Positions 1 through 9,160 of a DNA stretch of 64,000 nucleotides are shown in pieces. The notes under the pieces were generated by a model, which saw only the letters and a list, made by a program, of their open reading frames with translations, searched no databases and was not told the origin of the DNA. A program made the translations under genes and the position numbers. Every line of letters begins with the position of its first letter. The first letter of the stretch is position 1. The stretch is from Nocardioides sp. R-C-SC26. GTDB lineage: Bacteria > Actinomycetota > Actinomycetes > Propionibacteriales > Nocardioidaceae. The stretch spans positions 16,588 through 80,587 of the forward strand of contig NZ_JAHRHK010000011.1 of assembly GCF_021246465.1 (NCBI RefSeq). The letters are read 5' to 3'.

Positions 1-12
1 GCCGCCCCTCCT

Positions 13-29
13 GGCGGGGGCGCCCCGCC
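13..29 (-). terminator. Probable terminator after icd
   Basis: Seven-base arms GGCGGGG and CCCCGCC flank a three-base loop, 14 bases past the icd stop codon on the minus strand. No clear T-tract follows, so intrinsic termination is likely but not certain. Confidence 0.5.
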
Positions 30-42
30 ACGCGCGGACGGA

Positions 43-2271
<2,229 letters not shown>

Positions 2272-2302
2272 TCAACTCCTGCGCTCGCGAGCTCGGGGAC
2301 TG

Positions 2303-2316
2303 TCTTGACGTCAAGA
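2303..2316. promoter_or_regulatory. TamR-like palindromic operator upstream of icd
   Basis: TCTTGACGTCAAGA is a perfect 14-bp inverted repeat 41 bp upstream of the icd start and about 100 bp upstream of the aquaporin start. On the minus strand it overlaps a candidate -10 (TATCTT). MarR-family TamR of Streptomyces is reported to bind palindromes of this general type upstream of citrate-cycle genes including icd and aconitase. Assignment to TamR is inference from memory of that motif and from the target gene. Confidence 0.5.
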
Positions 2317-2418
2317 TACCTGACGGACGTCGTCCGCCGTCGCTCAGCCTGACACCCGGTCCAGCCCACCGCCACCCGGGGGGTTTCGCCGAGGGAGGGC
2401 GCGGGGTAGACCGCGCTC

Positions 2419-3519
2419 ATGAACTCGACGTCGAACGCCGCGAGCCCGGCTCCGGCACCCACCACAGCCCAGAAGCTCGGTGCCGAGGCCATCGGCACCT
2501 TCGTCCTCGTCGTCGTCGGCGTCGGCGCGGCCACGATCGGGGGCGGCGACGTCGCCTCGATCGGCCTCGCGTTCGGCATCGCGATCGTGGCGATGGTCTA
2601 CGCGTTCGGCCGGGTCTCCGGCGGCCACTTCAACCCGGCCGTCTCGGTGGGCGCTGCTCTGAGCGGCCGGATCTCCTGGCGCGAGGCGGGCCTCTACTCC
2701 CTCGCACAGATCGGCGGCGGTCTGGTCGGCGGTCTCGTGATCGCCCTGATCGCGGTGTCCAGCGACATCGGCTACGAGCTCGGCGACCCGATCGGTGCCA
2801 ACGGCTTCGGCGACTTCGGCGGCGCCGCACTTCTCGGCGCCCTGCTGATCGAGGTCGTGCTCACATTCGTGTTCCTGACCGTGATCCTCGCGGTCACCGA
2901 CGAGCGCAACGAGCACCCCGCACTCGCGCCGCTCGCGATCGGTCTGACGCTGGCCGCGATCCACTTCGCCTCCATCGGCGCGACCGGCACCTCGGTGAAC
3001 CCCGCACGATCGATCGGCGTCGCGTTCTTCTCCGGCACCGACGCCATCGTGCAGCTGTGGGTCTTCATCGTGGCCCCGCTGCTCGGTGCCGCGATCGCCG
3101 GTCTCCTCTACCCCGCGATCTTCGGCCGCCACAGCGACCCGGTACCCGGCTCGGGCCTGTCCTTCGGATCGGGCGCGCGTCCCGGCGCCGTCCCCGGCTA
3201 CGGGGCGCCGGACCAGTTCCAGCAGCAGTGGAACCAGCCGCACGTCGGTCAGTTCGGCCAGCCCGCCCAGCCCGGCTACCCCGCGCAGCAGATGCCGCAC
3301 CAGGTGGCACAGCCGGCACCGCAGCAGAGCCACCCGACCCCCGCCCCGGCACCGGCGCCCGCACCCACGCCGTCTGCGGCGCAGCCGATCATCCAAGACG
3401 GCTGGATGTGGGATGCCGCCGCGCAGCAGTGGGTGCCCGCCCCCGCGCCGACACACCCGGGCGAGTGGGTCGACCCGAACGCCGAGCGCACCCAGATCCG
3501 TCCCACCGACGGAACCTGA
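2419..3519 (+). CDS. Aquaporin (AqpZ-type MIP channel) with long Pro/Ala/Gln-rich cytoplasmic tail
   Basis: This is a six-helix membrane channel of the major intrinsic protein family. Two NPA boxes sit at residues 72-74 (GGHFNPAVS) and 194-196 (SVNPARS). The selectivity filter can be aligned to E. coli AqpZ: Phe52, His182, Thr191 and Arg197 correspond to Phe43, His174, Thr183 and Arg189. A water-selective rather than glycerol-conducting pore is therefore expected. The channel ends near residue 237. The remaining roughly 130 residues are low-complexity Pro/Ala/Gln sequence ending in GWMWDAAAQQWVPAPA, a Trp-rich patch resembling the short DUF2510-type motifs on actinobacterial membrane proteins. 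Orthodox aquaporins lack such a tail. The gene diverges from icd and shares its 156-bp promoter region. Confidence 0.93.
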   Translation: MNSTSNAASPAPAPTTAQKLGAEAIGTFVLVVVGVGAATIGGGDVASIGLAFGIAIVAMVYAFGRVSGGHFNPAVSVGAALSGRISWREAGLYSLAQIGGGLVGGLVIALIAVSSDIGYELGDPIGANGFGDFGGAALLGALLIEVVLTFVFLTVILAVTDERNEHPALAPLAIGLTLAAIHFASIGATGTSVNPARSIGVAFFSGTDAIVQLWVFIVAPLLGAAIAGLLYPAIFGRHSDPVPGSGLSFGSGARPGAVPGYGAPDQFQQQWNQPHVGQFGQPAQPGYPAQQMPHQVAQPAPQQSHPTPAPAPAPAPTPSAAQPIIQDGWMWDAAAQQWVPAPAPTHPGEWVDPNAERTQIRPTDGT

Positions 3520-3602
3520 GCCGCAGCGTCTGATCTACCTCGGCGCCGGGTCGGCGGTCCGCGGTGCGGGTCGTCGGGCCGCCGTCGGTCGGTCGGGGGT
3601 CA

Positions 3603-4154
3603 CTACGGCTGCAGGCCCTCGTCGCGGAGATAGACCTGCGTCAAGGTCGAGCCGTCCGGGGTGACGACCGCCAGCTCCACGCGCTCCTCGTCGACGTCCA
3701 CCACGGTGGCCCGCGGTTCGAGCACCCCGAGGTTGCCGACGGTCAGATAGCCGTCGCCCTGCCGGGGATGCGCCGCGATCAGCAAACCGGCCTCGATCGG
3801 CTCGGCGCCGACCTGACCCACCTGACCGACCTGCCACTCCCCCTCGCGCCCGAACCACCACACGTTGCCGGCGCGGTCCTGGGCGACGAAGTCGACGACG
3901 CCATCGTGGGAGAAGAGCGTCGTCGGCACGCCGACGACCTCGGGCCCCGGGGCGGTGTCCAACGCCAGCCACGGGTTGTCGACCTGGGGCACGAAGTCGG
4001 ACGGCGCCGGGTCGGGCGTGGGGATCGTCAGCTCGTCGATGCCCGTCGGCGGGCTCGGCTCCGAGGCCGTCGAGCATCCGCTCAGCAACGCCACCGCGAG
4101 CGACGTCGCCGTGGCGACACCGACTACTCCACCGATCCTGCGCACACATCCCAC
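3603..4154 (-). CDS. Secreted lipoprotein of unknown function
   Basis: I do not recognise the family. From the GTG at 4154 it is 183 residues with a classic lipoprotein signal: basic Arg residues, a short hydrophobic stretch, then lipobox LLSGC. The mature part is acidic and Pro-rich at first, then looks like a small beta-rich domain ([15 protein letters not shown]). I chose this GTG because GGGGGAGG lies 8 bases upstream and because the longer reading starting at 4289 would overlap mdh on the other strand. It is divergent from mdh and convergent with the aquaporin gene. It should be an outer-surface lipid-anchored protein; nothing indicates its partner. Confidence 0.75.
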   Translation of the reverse strand: MGCVRRIGGVVGVATATSLAVALLSGCSTASEPSPPTGIDELTIPTPDPAPSDFVPQVDNPWLALDTAPGPEVVGVPTTLFSHDGVVDFVAQDRAGNVWWFGREGEWQVGQVGQVGAEPIEAGLLIAAHPRQGDGYLTVGNLGVLEPRATVVDVDEERVELAVVTPDGSTLTQVYLRDEGLQP

Positions 4155-4184
4155 GGCTGCATCCTCCCCCAAGGCACCACCTCG

Positions 4185-4205
4185 CCCGCTGCTAGCGTCA
4201 GCGGG
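4185..4205. promoter_or_regulatory. Inverted repeat around the putative mdh -10 box
   Basis: CCCGCTG and CAGCGGG form perfect 7-base arms around CTAGCGT, which contains a plausible -10 (TAGCGT, 4193-4198) for mdh. It lies in the 103-bp gap between divergent lipoprotein and mdh genes and could be an operator for either. No matching regulator is known to me. Confidence 0.3.
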
Positions 4206-4257
4206 TCCACTCATGGGCCTGCGAATCAGGCCATCCACGATCCCAAGGGAGTTCGTC

Positions 4258-5244
4258 GTGAGCGCTACCCCGCTCAAGGTCGCCGTCACCGGCGCCGCCG
4301 GTCAGATCGGCTACAGCCTGCTCTTCCGTCTCGCGAGCGGCGCGCTCGCGGGCGACCGACCGATCGAGCTGCGGCTGCTCGAGATCACCCCCGCCCTCAA
4401 GGCGCTCGAGGGTGTCGTGATGGAGCTCGACGACTGCGCCTTCCCGAACCTGGCCGGCGTCCAGATCGGTGACGACCCGGAGAAGATCTTCGACGGCGTC
4501 AACCTCGCCCTGCTCGTCGGCGCGCGCCCGCGCGGCCCGGGCATGGAGCGCGGCGACCTGCTCTCGGCCAACGGCGCGATCTTCACCGCCCAGGGCCAGG
4601 CGCTCAACAAGGTCGCCGCGGACGACGTCCGCATCGGCGTCACCGGGAACCCGGCCAACACCAACGCGCTCATCGCGATGAAGAACGCTCCCGACATCCC
4701 GAGCGACCGCTTCTCCGCGCTGACCCGCCTGGACCACAACCGCGCGATCAGCCAACTCGCGGCCAAGACGGGCGCCCCCGTCACCGACATCACCAAGATG
4801 ACGATCTGGGGCAACCACTCCGCCACCCAGTACCCCGACCTGTTCAACGCCCAGGTCGGCGGCAAGAACGCCGCCGAGGTCGTCGGCGACCAGGCGTGGC
4901 TGGAGAACGACTTCATCCCGACCGTGGCCAAGCGCGGCGCGGCGATCATCGACGCCCGCGGCTCGTCCTCGGCCGCGTCGGCCGCCTCGGCGACGATCGA
5001 CGCCGCCCGCGACTGGCTCTTCGGCTCCGCCGACGGCGACTGGGTCTCCATGGCCGTGGCCTCCGACGGCTCCTACGGCGTGCCCGAGGGCCTGGTCTCC
5101 TCGTTCCCGGTCACCACGTCGAACGGCGACTGGTCGATCGTGCAGGGCCTGGAGGTCAACGACTTCTCCCGTGCCCGCATCGACGCCTCCGTCGCGGAGC
5201 TGGACGACGAGCGCAAGGCCGTCACCGAGCTCGGCCTCATCTGA
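4258..5244 (+). CDS. mdh: Malate dehydrogenase
   Basis: This 328-residue enzyme interconverts malate and oxaloacetate with NAD in the TCA cycle. The N-terminal Rossmann motif TGAAGQIG is at residues 11-18. The substrate-binding loop with [12 protein letters not shown] and the catalytic-His segment [12 protein letters not shown] are present. Its length and sequence fit the actinobacterial/chloroplast-like MDH group (about 329 residues). The start is GTG at 4258, preceded by AAGGGA at 4245-4250; upstream in-frame codons would run through the promoter. A strong hairpin follows the stop, and then the first repeat array. Confidence 0.97.
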   Translation: MSATPLKVAVTGAAGQIGYSLLFRLASGALAGDRPIELRLLEITPALKALEGVVMELDDCAFPNLAGVQIGDDPEKIFDGVNLALLVGARPRGPGMERGDLLSANGAIFTAQGQALNKVAADDVRIGVTGNPANTNALIAMKNAPDIPSDRFSALTRLDHNRAISQLAAKTGAPVTDITKMTIWGNHSATQYPDLFNAQVGGKNAAEVVGDQAWLENDFIPTVAKRGAAIIDARGSSSAASAASATIDAARDWLFGSADGDWVSMAVASDGSYGVPEGLVSSFPVTTSNGDWSIVQGLEVNDFSRARIDASVAELDDERKAVTELGLI

Positions 5245-5267
5245 GCTCGACGCACCTGACGCCGGCG

Positions 5268-5300
5268 AGGGCCGCGTCCGCCATCGGCGGGCGCGGCCCT
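5268..5300 (+). terminator. Rho-independent terminator after mdh
   Basis: Arms 5268-5282 (AGGGCCGCGTCCGCC) and 5286-5300 form a 15-bp stem with one G-T pair and a three-base loop, followed by TTCCTCGTCGT. It begins 23 bases after the mdh stop. Confidence 0.7.
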
Positions 5301-5329
5301 TCCTCGTCGTGGTCCGGCACGCCGGGGCG

Positions 5330-5453
5330 GCGGTGACTTACAGAGGAACAGGCGCGATCGCCGGGCGCGGCGCGGTGACTTACAGAGGAAACCGCGGCGG
5401 CGAACCCTCATCAGGTCACCGCCCTCGGCGCCACAACCTTCGCAACTCACCGC
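5330..5453. repeat. Intergenic 17-mer array, locus A (two forward, two inverted copies)
   Basis: Forward copies GCGGTGACTTACAGAGG lie at 5330 and 5372 (both extended by AA). Inverted copies lie at 5406 (CCTCATCAGGTCACCGC) and 5437 (CCTTCGCAACTCACCGC). Start-to-start steps are 42, 34 and 31 bp. The array sits between the convergent mdh and metB genes. The same unit recurs near 25.2 and 39.9 kb. It could pair as nested hairpins in RNA or act as clustered binding sites in DNA. I know no established name for it. Confidence 0.85.
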
Positions 5454-5496
5454 TCCCCCGAGCACGGCGGCCGATCGGGCGTGACAGCGCGAACCC

Positions 5497-6666
5497 TCAG
5501 ACCGCGCGCAACGCCTGGTCGAGGTCGGCGATGAGGTCCTCGGCGGTCTCGATGCCGACCGAGAGCCGCACCAGGTCGGCCGGCACCTCCAGGTCGGTGC
5601 CCGCGACACTGGCGTGCGTCATCCGTCCGGGGTGCTCGATCAGCGACTCCACGCCGCCGAGCGACTCCCCGAGCGTGAAGACCTGCGCCCGCTCGCAGAC
5701 GGCGAGCGCCTGCTCCTCGCCACCGGCGACGCGGAACGAGACCATGCCGCCGAAACGTCGCATCTGGCAGGCGGCCACGTCATGGCCCGGGTGGTCGGGA
5801 AGGCCGGGGTAGATGACCTGGGTGACGGCCGGATGGTCGAGCAGGAAGGCCGCCACCCGCTCGGCGTTGTCGCAGTGCCGCTCCATCCGCACCGCGAGCG
5901 TCTTGAGCCCGCGATGGGTCAGGAAGCAGTCGAAGGGGCCCGCCACCGCGCCGATCGCGTTCTGGTGGAACGCGATCCGATCGGCGAGATCGAGGTCCCG
6001 CACCACGAGCGCCCCGCCGACGACGTCGGAGTGGCCGCCGACGTACTTCGTCGTCGAATGCACCACGACGTCGGCGCCGAGGGTGAGCGGCTGCTGCAGG
6101 TAGGGCGAGGCGAAGGTGTTGTCGACGACGAGCAGCGCGCCCGCCTCGTGGGTGACCGCCGCAAGCGCCTCGATGTCCCCGATGTTGAGCAGCGGGTTGG
6201 TCGGGGTCTCGATCCACACCAGACGGGTCCTGCCCGGCCGGATCGCGGCGCGCACGGCGTCGACGTCGGAGACGGCCGCGCTGGTGTGCTCCACACCCCA
6301 GGCCCGCTCGACCTTGTCGAACAGCCGGAAGGTGCCGCCGTAGGCGTCGTCGGGCAGCACGACGTGGTCGCCGGGCGCGCAGGTCGAGCGGACCAGGGTG
6401 TCCTCGGCGGCCAGGCCGGAGGCGAACACGAAGCCGCGCTCGCCCTCCTCGACGGCGGCCAACGCGCCCTCGAGCGCCGTCCGGGTGGGGTTCGCCGAGC
6501 GGCTGTACTCGTAGCCGCCGCGCAGCCCGCCCACGCCGTCCTGCTTGTAGGTCGAGGTCGCGAAGATCGGCGGGATCACGGCCCCCGTCGTCGGGTCGGG
6601 GTCGTAGCCGGCGTGGATGGCGCGGGTCTCGAATCCGGACTTGCCGACGCGGGTGTGCTCGCTCAT
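5497..6666 (-). CDS. metB: Cystathionine gamma-synthase (trans-sulfuration PLP enzyme)
   Basis: This 389-residue member of the Cys/Met-metabolism PLP family joins an activated homoserine ester with cysteine to give cystathionine for methionine synthesis. The PLP-binding lysine is Lys207 in VVHSTTKYVGGHSDVVGG. YEYSRSANPTRTALE near residue 52 and the FASGLAAEDT segment are typical. Family members can also act as cystathionine gamma-lyases or O-acetylhomoserine sulfhydrylases, so exact specificity is inference; the fit to actinobacterial MetB is good. The start at 6666 is fixed by a TAACCT -10 seven bases upstream, implying a leaderless transcript. It diverges from msrA, which repairs methionine sulfoxide. 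Confidence 0.92.
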   Translation of the reverse strand: MSEHTRVGKSGFETRAIHAGYDPDPTTGAVIPPIFATSTYKQDGVGGLRGGYEYSRSANPTRTALEGALAAVEEGERGFVFASGLAAEDTLVRSTCAPGDHVVLPDDAYGGTFRLFDKVERAWGVEHTSAAVSDVDAVRAAIRPGRTRLVWIETPTNPLLNIGDIEALAAVTHEAGALLVVDNTFASPYLQQPLTLGADVVVHSTTKYVGGHSDVVGGALVVRDLDLADRIAFHQNAIGAVAGPFDCFLTHRGLKTLAVRMERHCDNAERVAAFLLDHPAVTQVIYPGLPDHPGHDVAACQMRRFGGMVSFRVAGGEEQALAVCERAQVFTLGESLGGVESLIEHPGRMTHASVAGTDLEVPADLVRLSVGIETAEDLIADLDQALRAV

Positions 6667-6673
6667 TCTCACG

Positions 6674-6679
6674 AGGTTA
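6674..6679 (-). promoter_or_regulatory. -10 box of leaderless metB promoter
   Basis: TAACCT on the minus strand is separated by 7 bases from the metB ATG, with no Shine-Dalgarno between them. This supports the ATG at 6666 over an upstream start. Confidence 0.5.
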
Positions 6680-6721
6680 GACCGCACCTGCGGGTCTTGC
6701 GCGGCGCGGGAGGATGGAGGC

Positions 6722-7366
6722 ATGTTCTCCCGCTTCAAGACCGCACTCGTCGAGGCCGACCAGGCGCTGCCGGGCCGCGACGCCGACCCCTTCGCGCGGA
6801 GCGACAAGCACGTCGTGCTCGGCACCCCGGTCGTGACCGACGACGTTCCCGACGGCCTCGAGGTCGCGATCTTCGGGCTGGGCTGCTTCTGGGGCGCGGA
6901 GGAGATCTACTGGCAGAAGGACGGCGTGTGGTCGACGTCCGTGGGCTACGCGGGTGGCCACACGCCGCACCCGTCCTATGAGGAGGTGTGCACCGGTCGA
7001 ACCGGTCACACCGAGGCGATCCGGATCGTCTTCGACCCCGCGGTCGTCTCCTACGCCGATCTGGTCAAGGCGTTCTTCGAGGTGCACGACCCCACCCAGG
7101 GATTCCGGCAGGGCAACGACGTCGGCACGCAGTACCGCTCGGCCATCTACTGGACGACGCCGGCGCAGGAGCAGACCGCCCGCGAGCTCACCGCCGCCTA
7201 CGGCGCGGAGCTTGAGCGGCGTCGTCTCGGCACCATCACCACCGAGCTGCGCCCGGCCAGCGAGGTGCCCTACTACTACGCCGAAGAGGCCCACCAGCAG
7301 TACCTGGCCAAGAATCCCTTCGGTTACCGGTGCCACGCGAACACGGGCGTGAAGTTCCCCGACTGA
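6722..7366 (+). CDS. msrA: Peptide methionine (S)-S-oxide reductase
   Basis: MsrA reduces the S-epimer of methionine sulfoxide in proteins, using thioredoxin-type reductants. The catalytic motif GCFWG contains nucleophile Cys55 in the sequence FGLGCFWGAEE. The C-terminal part has GYRCHANTGVKFPD with a second, resolving cysteine. At 214 residues it has an N-terminal extension of about 45 residues before the fold (MFSRFKTALVEADQ...), common in actinobacteria. The start is ATG 6722 behind GGAGGATGGAGG, which serves as ribosome-binding site or a degenerate -10. The R-epimer enzyme, msrB, is separately encoded at 23068. Confidence 0.96.
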   Translation: MFSRFKTALVEADQALPGRDADPFARSDKHVVLGTPVVTDDVPDGLEVAIFGLGCFWGAEEIYWQKDGVWSTSVGYAGGHTPHPSYEEVCTGRTGHTEAIRIVFDPAVVSYADLVKAFFEVHDPTQGFRQGNDVGTQYRSAIYWTTPAQEQTARELTAAYGAELERRRLGTITTELRPASEVPYYYAEEAHQQYLAKNPFGYRCHANTGVKFPD

Positions 7367-7443
7367 GCCGCGTCGGGGCGGGCTGGTGATCAGCGACCGC
7401 AGTCCCACCCTCCGAGTCGCGTCGCGGAGCGAGCCGCCGACAC

Positions 7444-7449
7444 TACGGT
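7444..7449 (+). promoter_or_regulatory. -10 box of leaderless ligC promoter
   Basis: TACGGT is followed after 6 bases by the GTG at 7456. This spacing favours that GTG over the in-frame ATG at 7471. Confidence 0.4.
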
Positions 7450-7455
7450 GTCGGA

Positions 7456-8628
7456 GTGGACCTTCCGGTGATGCCGCCCGTCCAGCCCATGCTCGCCAAG
7501 GCGGTGTCGGGCGTGCCCGATCCGACGTCGATCACCGCCGACGGCGTGACGGGGCTGAGCTTCGAGCCCAAGTGGGACGGCTTCCGCTGCCTGGTGTTCA
7601 AGGACGGCGACGAGGTCGAGCTCACCAGCCGCAACACCAAGCCGTTGACGCGCTACTTCCCCGAGCTGGTGACGGCGATGCGCGAGCAGCTGCCGGCTCG
7701 GTGCGTGCTGGACGGCGAGGTGTTCGTGGCGCTGCGTGGCGAGAACGGCGTGGACCGTCTCCAGTTCGAGGTGCTGCAGGAGCGCATCCACCCGGCCGCC
7801 TCCCGGATCAACCTGTTGGCCGAGCAGACGCCGGCGAGCTTCGTCGCGTTCGACCTGCTGGCGTTCGACGACGTCTCCTACGTCGACCGGCCGTTTCGCG
7901 AGCGACGCGCCGTGATGGAGGAGCACCTGTCCGGCCTGCCCGGTCCGTGTCACCTCACGCGCACCACCGACGACGTCGAGACGGCGCGCGAGTGGTTCCA
8001 CGTCTTCGAGGGCGCCGGGCTCGACGGACTGATCGCCAAGCCGCTCGGCGCCGTCTACACGCCCAACGGCCGCACGATGCTGAAGGTCAAGCACGAGCGC
8101 ACCGCCGACGTCGTCGTCTGCGGGTATCGCGAGCACAAGACGAGCACCCCGGAGCAGCCGCTGCTCGGCTCCCTCCTGCTCGGTCTCTACGACGGCGAGA
8201 CCCTGCAGCACGTCGGCGTGAGCGCGAGCTTCACCGCGAAGCGACGCGCCGAGCTCATCGAGGAGCTGCAGCCGTTGGTCTGCCCGATCGACGAGCATCC
8301 GTGGGGCGCCTGGTCTCGAGACGCCTCGTCCCTCGGCTCCTCGACCCGAGGGCCGGAAATCATCGCCAACCCCGACCGCGTGCCCGGCACGCAGAGCCGC
8401 TGGAGCCAGGGCAAGGACCTCAGCTTCACCCCGCTGCGTCCGGAGCGGGTGCTGGAGGTGAAGTACGACGCCATGGAGGGACGGCGCTTCCGACACACCG
8501 CCCACGTCAAGCGGTGGCGGCCCGACCGCGACCCCGGCTCGTGCGGCTACGACCAGTTGGAGCAGCCGGTGAGCTACGACCTGGCTAGTGTGTTGAGCAG
8601 TGCTTCGAACGAGCCCGAGGGGTCCTGA
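7456..8628 (+). CDS. ligC: ATP-dependent DNA ligase, LigC type
   Basis: This 390-residue protein is a minimal two-domain ATP-dependent ligase. The adenylated lysine is Lys39 in motif I (KWDGFR). Motif III-like VAFDLLAFDD, motif IV GLDGLIAKP near residue 190 and motif V MLKVKHERTADVVV near residue 212 follow in order, then an OB-fold with the C-terminal RFRHTAHVKRWRPDRD. It lacks the polymerase and nuclease domains of LigD. In mycobacteria such ligases work in base-excision or backup break repair beside NAD-dependent LigA. It heads a small operon: the stop overlaps the next ATG (TGATG). A LigD-type polymerase is encoded 12 kb away at 20356, but no Ku gene was seen here. Confidence 0.9.
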   Translation: MDLPVMPPVQPMLAKAVSGVPDPTSITADGVTGLSFEPKWDGFRCLVFKDGDEVELTSRNTKPLTRYFPELVTAMREQLPARCVLDGEVFVALRGENGVDRLQFEVLQERIHPAASRINLLAEQTPASFVAFDLLAFDDVSYVDRPFRERRAVMEEHLSGLPGPCHLTRTTDDVETAREWFHVFEGAGLDGLIAKPLGAVYTPNGRTMLKVKHERTADVVVCGYREHKTSTPEQPLLGSLLLGLYDGETLQHVGVSASFTAKRRAELIEELQPLVCPIDEHPWGAWSRDASSLGSSTRGPEIIANPDRVPGTQSRWSQGKDLSFTPLRPERVLEVKYDAMEGRRFRHTAHVKRWRPDRDPGSCGYDQLEQPVSYDLASVLSSASNEPEGS

Positions 8629-9149
8629 TGGCTGACTACGACGTCGTCCTGCTGGTGGAAGAGCAACTCAACGACCTCGACGCGCAGCAGGTGCGCGCGT
8701 TGCACGAGGGCATCGACGATCCGGTGACCTACCACGTGCTGCTGCCCCTCGACGACGCCGCCGCGCGTGTCGAGGCCTCGCTCGGCACCCTCGGCGGTGC
8801 CGACCTGCTCGGGTCGCCCGGCATGCCGATCGACGTCGGCGAGCTGCAGGACCTCGAGGAGGAGTGCGAGGAGCGCTCCCACCAGGCCCTGACGGCGAGC
8901 GTCGCGGCGCTCGAGCGGGTCGGGGCGACCGTCGCGAGCAGCGCCGTGGTGACCGCCTCCCCCACCGATGCCCTGGCCGCCAAGGTGCACGACGTCGACG
9001 GCCGCGAGGCGATCGTGCTGACGCGACCGCACGTGGTCGCGGAGTTCTTCCACGTCGACTGGAGCTCCCAGGCGCGCCGCAAGCTCGGCGTGCCCGTGCT
9101 GCACCTCATCGAGCACCAGAACCTCGACGAGCAGGCCGAGGGCCTCTGA
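8628..9149 (+). CDS. Conserved hypothetical protein (alpha/beta, possibly universal-stress-like)
   Basis: This 173-residue soluble protein starts with a beta-strand pattern (YDVVLLVEEQLN), followed by an acidic helical region (LQDLEEECEERSHQALTAS). A central segment VGATVASSAVVTASPTDALAAKV and a late EAIVLTRPHVVAEFFHVDWSSQARRKLGVPVLHLIEH follow. The alternating strands and helices suggest a Rossmann-like or universal-stress-like fold, but I cannot name a family with certainty. It has no signal peptide or membrane segment. It overlaps ligC by one base (TGATG) and is followed 11 bases later by the MFS gene, so the three are probably co-transcribed. Confidence 0.75.
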   Translation: MADYDVVLLVEEQLNDLDAQQVRALHEGIDDPVTYHVLLPLDDAAARVEASLGTLGGADLLGSPGMPIDVGELQDLEEECEERSHQALTASVAALERVGATVASSAVVTASPTDALAAKVHDVDGREAIVLTRPHVVAEFFHVDWSSQARRKLGVPVLHLIEHQNLDEQAEGL

Positions 9150-9160
9150 GCGCCGCTCCC

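Noticed and set aside
5330..5453. CRISPR array
   Set aside because: Repeats are 17 bp, occur in both orientations, and spacing is irregular with no cas genes nearby.
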